Positions 5,911 through 9,035 of a stretch of 9,035 bases of DNA are shown one piece after another. How positions within the stretch are numbered: position 1 is the first letter of the stretch; each line of letters starts with the position of its first letter. A program made the position numbers and the translations under genes. The notes under the pieces were generated by a model. That model did not search any database. It had not been told where the DNA came from and worked only from the letters and a program-made list of their open reading frames with translations. Origin of the DNA: Acidimicrobiaceae bacterium (GTDB lineage: Bacteria > Actinomycetota > Acidimicrobiia > Acidimicrobiales > Ilumatobacteraceae); the NCBI GenBank assembly GCA_003154135.1, contig PMCN01000132.1, forward strand, positions 7,977 to 17,011. The letters run 5' to 3'.

Positions 5911-7098
5911 TCAGCCCCCGGCAGGCGGCGTCGTGGTGGCGGTCGTGGTGGTGTGAGCCACCGTGGTGGTGGTCTTGGGCACCGTGGGCTTGGGCACCGT
6001 CGTGGTGGTCTTCGGCACCGTGGTGGTCGTGGTGGTGGTGCTCGTCGTGGTGGTGGAGCTCGTGGTGGTGGTGGCGTTCGGGTCGGGATACTCGAAAGGA
6101 GGTGTCATCTCCTTCTTCGACATCGACTCGGGCTCCTTCACGCCGTCCCACACGAACACCCGGTCGCCGAGGTGCACCAGCGTGGGGAAGTAGTCGGCGA
6201 TCGACTCGGGGATGCGGATGCACCCGTGCGACGCCGGGTGGTTGGGCACGTTCTGCGCACCATGCACGGCGATGCCGTAGTTGAAGTACACCGGGTTCCA
6301 CATGCCACCCAGGGGGCCCACCCGATCGCCGGCGTACTCGCGGTAGAACTTGAACACGCCGCCCGGGGTCTTGGTGTAGCCGCACACCGCTTTCTGCACC
6401 GGGGGATCGATCGGGTTGCCGTAGTAGTCGGTGTCCTGGTTGATGGTGGTGCAGAAGTTCGACGGCTGCCCGTTGGGATCGACCGAACCCGACGAGATGT
6501 GGGTGATGAGCGTGGGCTTGTTGTCGGTGAACACGATGGCCGACTGCGTGGGCAGGTAGATCTCCATGTGCGTGGCACCCGCGGCATCTCGCCGGCGCGG
6601 TTGGAACGTGATGGGGTCTTGCAGGAGCTGCCACAGGTCGTTGGTGACCTTGTCGTCCTGCTGCTGCCAGCCGACGTTCTGCACGATGCCCTTGAACGCC
6701 CACACCGACTGCGCGGTGCCCGTGCCGAACTGACCGTCGATGACGCCCGGATCGAAGCCGAGCTCCTTCAGGCGCTGCTGGAGCGCCTTCACCTGCGTGC
6801 CCGACGACCCGATGCGCAGCGTCTGCGTGAGCTGGGTCTTCGGGATGGCCGGGTTGGTGTCGATGACCACCGCCGGCGCGACGCTGGAGGGCACGGTGAG
6901 GCCCTTGGGGTCGACCGCTCCCGGGTTGTTGCCCGGCGCCGCAGCCGATCCTCCGCCCTTCGACACGCCGGCCAGCACCACCACGCCCAGCACCCCGGCC
7001 GCGGCGATGGCGGGCAGCCATCGTTTGATGGGTGCCGACGAGGCGGCCGACGCAGGGCGCCGACGAGGTTGTGAGGCGGGTGGCCGAGGGGTGGTCAC
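5911..7098 (-). CDS. L,D-transpeptidase (YkuD family) with peptidoglycan-binding domain and Thr-rich tail
   Basis: A 395-residue envelope enzyme that cross-links peptidoglycan stem peptides (3-3 links) or attaches proteins to them. In order it has a basic cytoplasmic N-terminus (1-26), one membrane segment or signal anchor (about 27-45), a linker, a PG_binding_1 domain (about 95-160, with VKALQQRLKELGF and DGQFGTGT), the YkuD domain (about 177-317), and a tail (341-395) of Thr runs broken by VPK. The catalytic motif is complete: His279-Gly280, then SHGCIRI (290-296) with nucleophile Cys293 and Arg295. Cys216 and Cys239 may form a disulphide. The start is a GTG at 7098 with GGAG 5 bases upstream. 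It lies 57 bases downstream of the glycosyltransferase on the same strand, with a possible promoter of its own in between. The active site is intact, so it should be a working enzyme. Confidence 0.92.
   Translation of the reverse strand: MTTPRPPASQPRRRPASAASSAPIKRWLPAIAAAGVLGVVVLAGVSKGGGSAAAPGNNPGAVDPKGLTVPSSVAPAVVIDTNPAIPKTQLTQTLRIGSSGTQVKALQQRLKELGFDPGVIDGQFGTGTAQSVWAFKGIVQNVGWQQQDDKVTNDLWQLLQDPITFQPRRRDAAGATHMEIYLPTQSAIVFTDNKPTLITHISSGSVDPNGQPSNFCTTINQDTDYYGNPIDPPVQKAVCGYTKTPGGVFKFYREYAGDRVGPLGGMWNPVYFNYGIAVHGAQNVPNHPASHGCIRIPESIADYFPTLVHLGDRVFVWDGVKEPESMSKKEMTPPFEYPDPNATTTTSSTTTTSTTTTTTTVPKTTTTVPKPTVPKTTTTVAHTTTTATTTPPAGG
5914..6078 (-). repeat. Low-complexity Thr-rich tail region of the L,D-transpeptidase
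   Basis: The plus strand is almost wholly GGT/GTG/GTC-type triplets, with recurring GTCTTGGGCACCGT-like segments. On the coding strand this gives runs of up to seven Thr codons, mostly ACC and ACG, split by VPK (three times). It is strongly strand-asymmetric and likely slippage-prone. It encodes residues 341-395, outside the folded YkuD domain and expected to be extracytoplasmic. Confidence 0.9.
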
Positions 7099-7103
7099 GA
7101 TGG

Positions 7104-7107
7104 CTCC
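7104..7107 (-). promoter_or_regulatory. Shine-Dalgarno core GGAG of the L,D-transpeptidase gene
   Basis: GGAG lies on the minus strand 5 bases before the GTG at 7098. It supports that GTG as the start and sets this gene apart from the neighbours whose starts lack a recognisable site. Confidence 0.6.
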
Positions 7108-7125
7108 GAACGAATCCGAAGACTG

Positions 7126-7131
7126 AATCTA
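7126..7131 (-). promoter_or_regulatory. Possible -10 box (TAGATT) upstream of the L,D-transpeptidase gene
   Basis: TAGATT matches TATAAT at 4 of 6 positions and would give a leader of about 20 bases containing the GGAG site. It lies in the 57-base gap after the glycosyltransferase, so the transpeptidase may be transcribed alone as well as by read-through. No -35 is recognised. Confidence 0.35.
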
Positions 7132-7155
7132 CCAATGCTCGCGACGAGCCGGGCC

Positions 7156-7911
7156 TCAGGAGCCGACACCGACCACCGGTTGCAGCCCTTTCAGCTGCTT
7201 GCGCAGGGCGAACATCTCCTTCAAGATCTTGCGGATGACCGCGCTCGACGCCAGCGTGCTCTCACCACGGGTGCGGGGGAAGTAGTCGACGCCGAACTGT
7301 ATGACCTGGTAGCCGAGCTTGCGGGCCCTGATGATGAGCTCGGCATCGATGAACGAGCCTTCGCTCACGAGCGTGATGTGCTCGAAGATCTCGGTGCGGC
7401 AGAGCTTGAAGGCGAAGTTGATGTCGCGCATGCGCACACCGAAGAGCGTGCGGATGAACAGGTTGTAGAAGAACGTGTAGATCGCTCGGCTGCTGCCCTC
7501 ACCGGTGCGGTCGAACCGGTAGGCGCTCACCACATCGGCCTCGTAGTAGCGCAGCAGGCGCACGGCCTGGCTCACCTGCGCCATGTCGAAGGGCAGGTCG
7601 GCGTCGCTGTAGAGCACGAGATCGCCGGTGGCACTGGCGAAGCCGGTCTTCATCGAGCCGCCCAGCTTGCGGTTGACGGGGTGATGCACCACCCGCACGT
7701 GCGGGTCGGCGACGGCCATCTCGTCGGCCATCTGCGGGGTGCGGTCGGTGCTCGCGTCGTCGACGACGATGAGCTCGTAGTCGAGGATCTCGCCGCGGGA
7801 GATGAGCGCCTCGCACTCGTCCTTGGCGTAGCCCACGGCGCGCTCGACGTAGGCCTCCTCGTTCCACATCGGGAAGAAGATGCTGAGCTTGCGGAAGGGC
7901 TCACCGGTCAC
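7156..7911 (-). CDS. Family 2 glycosyltransferase, polyprenol-phosphate mannose synthase (DPM1)-like
   Basis: A 251-residue GT-A fold enzyme expected to transfer a sugar from a nucleotide donor to a polyprenyl phosphate at the inner face of the membrane. Motifs seen are FFPMWNEE (12-19), IVVDDASTDRT (48-58, nucleotide-binding Asp51/Asp52), GGSMKTGF (84-91), the metal-binding SDADLP (102-107), DINFAFKL (163-170), EGSFIDAEL (184-192) and PRTRGEST (212-219). It ends without the C-terminal membrane helices of GtrB/Dpm2-fused types, so it resembles the short soluble DPM1/Ppm1-type catalytic domain. The longest frame opens at a TTG (7932); I prefer the GTG at 7911, seven codons in, because the conserved core begins soon after it. 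Neither start has a Shine-Dalgarno site. It is upstream of the L,D-transpeptidase. Sugar and acceptor are inferred from family only. Confidence 0.85.
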   Translation of the reverse strand: MTGEPFRKLSIFFPMWNEEAYVERAVGYAKDECEALISRGEILDYELIVVDDASTDRTPQMADEMAVADPHVRVVHHPVNRKLGGSMKTGFASATGDLVLYSDADLPFDMAQVSQAVRLLRYYEADVVSAYRFDRTGEGSSRAIYTFFYNLFIRTLFGVRMRDINFAFKLCRTEIFEHITLVSEGSFIDAELIIRARKLGYQVIQFGVDYFPRTRGESTLASSAVIRKILKEMFALRKQLKGLQPVVGVGS

Positions 7912-7919
7912 GGGCGTCG

Positions 7920-7925
7920 AGGCTA
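7920..7925 (-). promoter_or_regulatory. Weak -10-like box (TAGCCT) before the glycosyltransferase GTG
   Basis: TAGCCT has the TAnnnT pattern and ends 8 bases before the GTG at 7911. This fits a leaderless or nearly leaderless transcript in the absence of a Shine-Dalgarno site. It is also the main reason, besides protein length, to prefer GTG 7911 over TTG 7932. Weak evidence by itself. Confidence 0.3.
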
Positions 7926-7963
7926 GCGGCAACAGGTGAGTCCCGAGCGGGCGCCGCCAGCAC

Positions 7964-7969
7964 TACCCT
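7964..7969 (+). promoter_or_regulatory. Weak -10-like box (TACCCT) before the membrane protein gene
   Basis: TACCCT has the TAnnnT pattern and ends 8 bases before the ATG at 7978, mirroring the spacing of the opposite-strand glycosyltransferase start. No Shine-Dalgarno site is seen before the ATG. If real, it excludes the in-frame GTG at 7936 as start. Confidence 0.3.
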
Positions 7970-7977
7970 CTGCCCCG

Positions 7978-8571
7978 ATGCAGCCCATCCCCGATCCCCC
8001 GTCAGCCGATGCGCAGGATCCGCCCTCCCGCGATGCACTGGGTCCGCGGCTGCCCGCGGCCGACGCCGGGGCAGCATCCGACACCCCTCCGCCCGGTGCG
8101 CAGGCGCCGTTCCCGTTCACGGCGCCGCCGCCCTCGGCCGCTGCGCCGACCCGCGACGGTCAGCTCACCACCGGCTGGGGCACCGCCTTCTGGCTCGCCT
8201 GGGCGGGAGTCGCGGGAGGGCTCGCGGCGGTGTGGTACAGCTCGCGCACGCTCGGCCTGTCCACGTGGTGGCTCGGCCCCGAGACCGAACCTCGACTCAT
8301 CGTCGTCAGCCTCCTGCCGTTCGTCGCCCCGCTCGCTCTTGCCATCCAGGCGCTGCTGCAGAGGCCCTGGCTGCCGTGGCTCGGCATCGGCGGCGCGGTC
8401 ATCACCGCGCTCGTCGGCGTGGGCGACATCGGCCGCGTGAACGGATACGCGTCCATCGAGCTGCTGCTCGCCGCGGGCGGCCTCGCCGTGTCGACCGCCT
8501 GCTTCGCCGGCATGCTGCGCCGTCCCGGCGTGGAGGCCGCGGCGGCCGGCCTGCCCGACGCCGCGACCTGA
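7978..8571 (+). CDS. Hypothetical four-helix membrane protein with Pro/Ala-rich N-terminus
   Basis: A 197-residue protein I do not recognise as a named family. Residues 1-60 are rich in Pro, Ala and Asp, with no predicted structure. Four hydrophobic segments follow at about 67-87, 107-127, 132-150 and 158-180, then a short Ala-rich tail. There is no obvious catalytic motif; Trp residues cluster at the ends of helices 1-3. The frame stays open to a GTG at 7936, but the ATG at 7978 is preferred: the extra residues are only more disordered sequence, and the region before the ATG is better kept as promoter space shared with the divergent glycosyltransferase. It ends 80 bases before argG on the same strand, so co-transcription is possible. 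Actinobacterial membrane proteins often carry such tails. The function is unknown. Confidence 0.75.
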   Translation: MQPIPDPPSADAQDPPSRDALGPRLPAADAGAASDTPPPGAQAPFPFTAPPPSAAAPTRDGQLTTGWGTAFWLAWAGVAGGLAAVWYSSRTLGLSTWWLGPETEPRLIVVSLLPFVAPLALAIQALLQRPWLPWLGIGGAVITALVGVGDIGRVNGYASIELLLAAGGLAVSTACFAGMLRRPGVEAAAAGLPDAAT

Positions 8572-8636
8572 CGCGCGGCTCGACGCACTCCCGCACCGAC
8601 GACCCGACGGCGCGTGCCGCCGCAGCCCATGTTGGA

Positions 8637-8642
8637 TAGCGT
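8637..8642 (+). promoter_or_regulatory. Weak -10-like box (TAGCGT) upstream of argG
   Basis: TAGCGT lies 9 bases before the ATG at 8652, inside the 80-base gap after the membrane protein gene. There is no purine-rich Shine-Dalgarno site before the ATG. A transcript from here would have at most a few leader bases. No ARG-box-like operator was recognised by eye. Confidence 0.25.
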
Positions 8643-8651
8643 CGTGTGCCT

Positions 8652-9035
8652 ATGTCGAAGGTATTGACGTCGTTGCCCGTCGGTGAACGGGTCGGGATCG
8701 CTTTCAGCGGGGGACTCGACACGTCGGCCGCCGTGGCCTGGATGCGCGAGAAGGGGGCGGTCCCCTACTGCTACACGGCCGACCTCGGCCAGCAGGACGA
8801 GGCCGACCTGCCCGGCGTACCCGACCGCGCGAAGGAGTACGGCGCCGAGCACGCACGCCTGGTCGACTGCCGCACCGAGCTGGTGCACGAAGGTCTCGTC
8901 GCCCTCCAGTGCGGTGCGTTCCACATCATCACGGGCGGTAAGACGTACTTCAACACCACCCCGCTCGGCCGCGCCGTCACCGGCACCTTGCTGGTGCGGG
9001 CGATGCAGGACGACGGCGTCGACATCTGGGGCGAC
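8652..9035 (+). CDS. argG: Argininosuccinate synthase, E. coli-type (5' part, cut by window edge)
   Basis: The first 128 residues of the enzyme that joins citrulline and aspartate, using ATP, to make argininosuccinate in arginine biosynthesis. The N-type ATP pyrophosphatase P-loop SGGLDTS is at 19-25. The continuous match to the E. coli form is recognisable: YTADLGQ (41-47), RAKEYGAEHARLVDCR (59-74), LQCGAFHI (85-92), YFNTTPLGRAVTG (99-111) and DGVDIWGD (121-128). This is the longer branch (about 450 residues) rather than the roughly 400-residue branch common in actinobacteria. The ATG at 8652 is chosen because MSKVL plus the P-loop spacing fits; a GTG two codons upstream (8646) is possible. 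The gene continues beyond the right edge with no break in the visible part. Confidence 0.95.
   Translation, partial: MSKVLTSLPVGERVGIAFSGGLDTSAAVAWMREKGAVPYCYTADLGQQDEADLPGVPDRAKEYGAEHARLVDCRTELVHEGLVALQCGAFHIITGGKTYFNTTPLGRAVTGTLLVRAMQDDGVDIWGD

Noticed and set aside
5953..7074. Plus-strand open frame of 373 codons opposite the transpeptidase
   Set aside because: Gly/Arg/His-rich shadow of the Thr-rich tail and YkuD domain; no motif.
7137..7149. GCTCG-CGA-CGAGC hairpin after the glycosyltransferase as a terminator
   Set aside because: Only a 5-bp stem with a 3-base loop and no T-run after it on the minus strand; too weak to call.

Overview
The window is dense, high-GC bacterial chromosome with no gene-free stretch longer than about 80 bases. 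It carries seven genes: six complete and one cut by the right edge. GTG starts, few Shine-Dalgarno sequences, several -10-like boxes directly upstream of start codons, and a Thr-rich 'TTTTVPK' tail on a cell-wall enzyme point to an actinobacterium. Acidimicrobiia (Ilumatobacter-like) is my best guess, by inference only. I saw no tRNA, rRNA, CRISPR array, insertion sequence, phage gene or attachment site.

Layout. (1) Bases 3-4318 hold a three-gene minus-strand operon, transcribed right to left: an M24 metallopeptidase (Xaa-Pro aminopeptidase/prolidase-like), an RPE65-type carotenoid/stilbene cleavage oxygenase, and an amidohydrolase of the N-acyl-D-amino-acid deacylase group. Gaps are 25 and 16 bases. 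The set looks catabolic, but no substrate can be named. (2) Diverging from it across 41 bases is a plus-strand lipoprotein (4360-5907). It has a YpfJ-type zinc metallopeptidase domain followed by what reads as a second, catalytically dead copy of the same domain. The shared spacer has two opposing -10-like boxes placed so that each sits where the other promoter's -35 would be. (3) Convergent with the lipoprotein, 3 bases apart, is an L,D-transpeptidase (5911-7098, minus) with a 55-residue Thr-rich tail. Its upstream neighbour on the same strand is a family 2 glycosyltransferase of the polyprenol-phosphate mannose synthase type (7156-7911). (4) Diverging from that is a small four-helix membrane protein of unknown function (7978-8571). 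(5) The first 128 codons of argG (8652 to the edge), of the E. coli-type branch, close the window.

Working together: the transpeptidase and glycosyltransferase form a plausible cell-envelope pair. The glycosyltransferase could make the lipid-linked sugar used to O-glycosylate Thr-rich exported tails such as the one on its neighbour. The lipoprotein is also extracytoplasmic and has its own Thr/Gly-rich linker. ArgG is core arginine biosynthesis and appears unrelated to the rest. No defence or mobile system was found. The most unusual items are the duplicated active/dead metallopeptidase and the interlocked divergent promoter.
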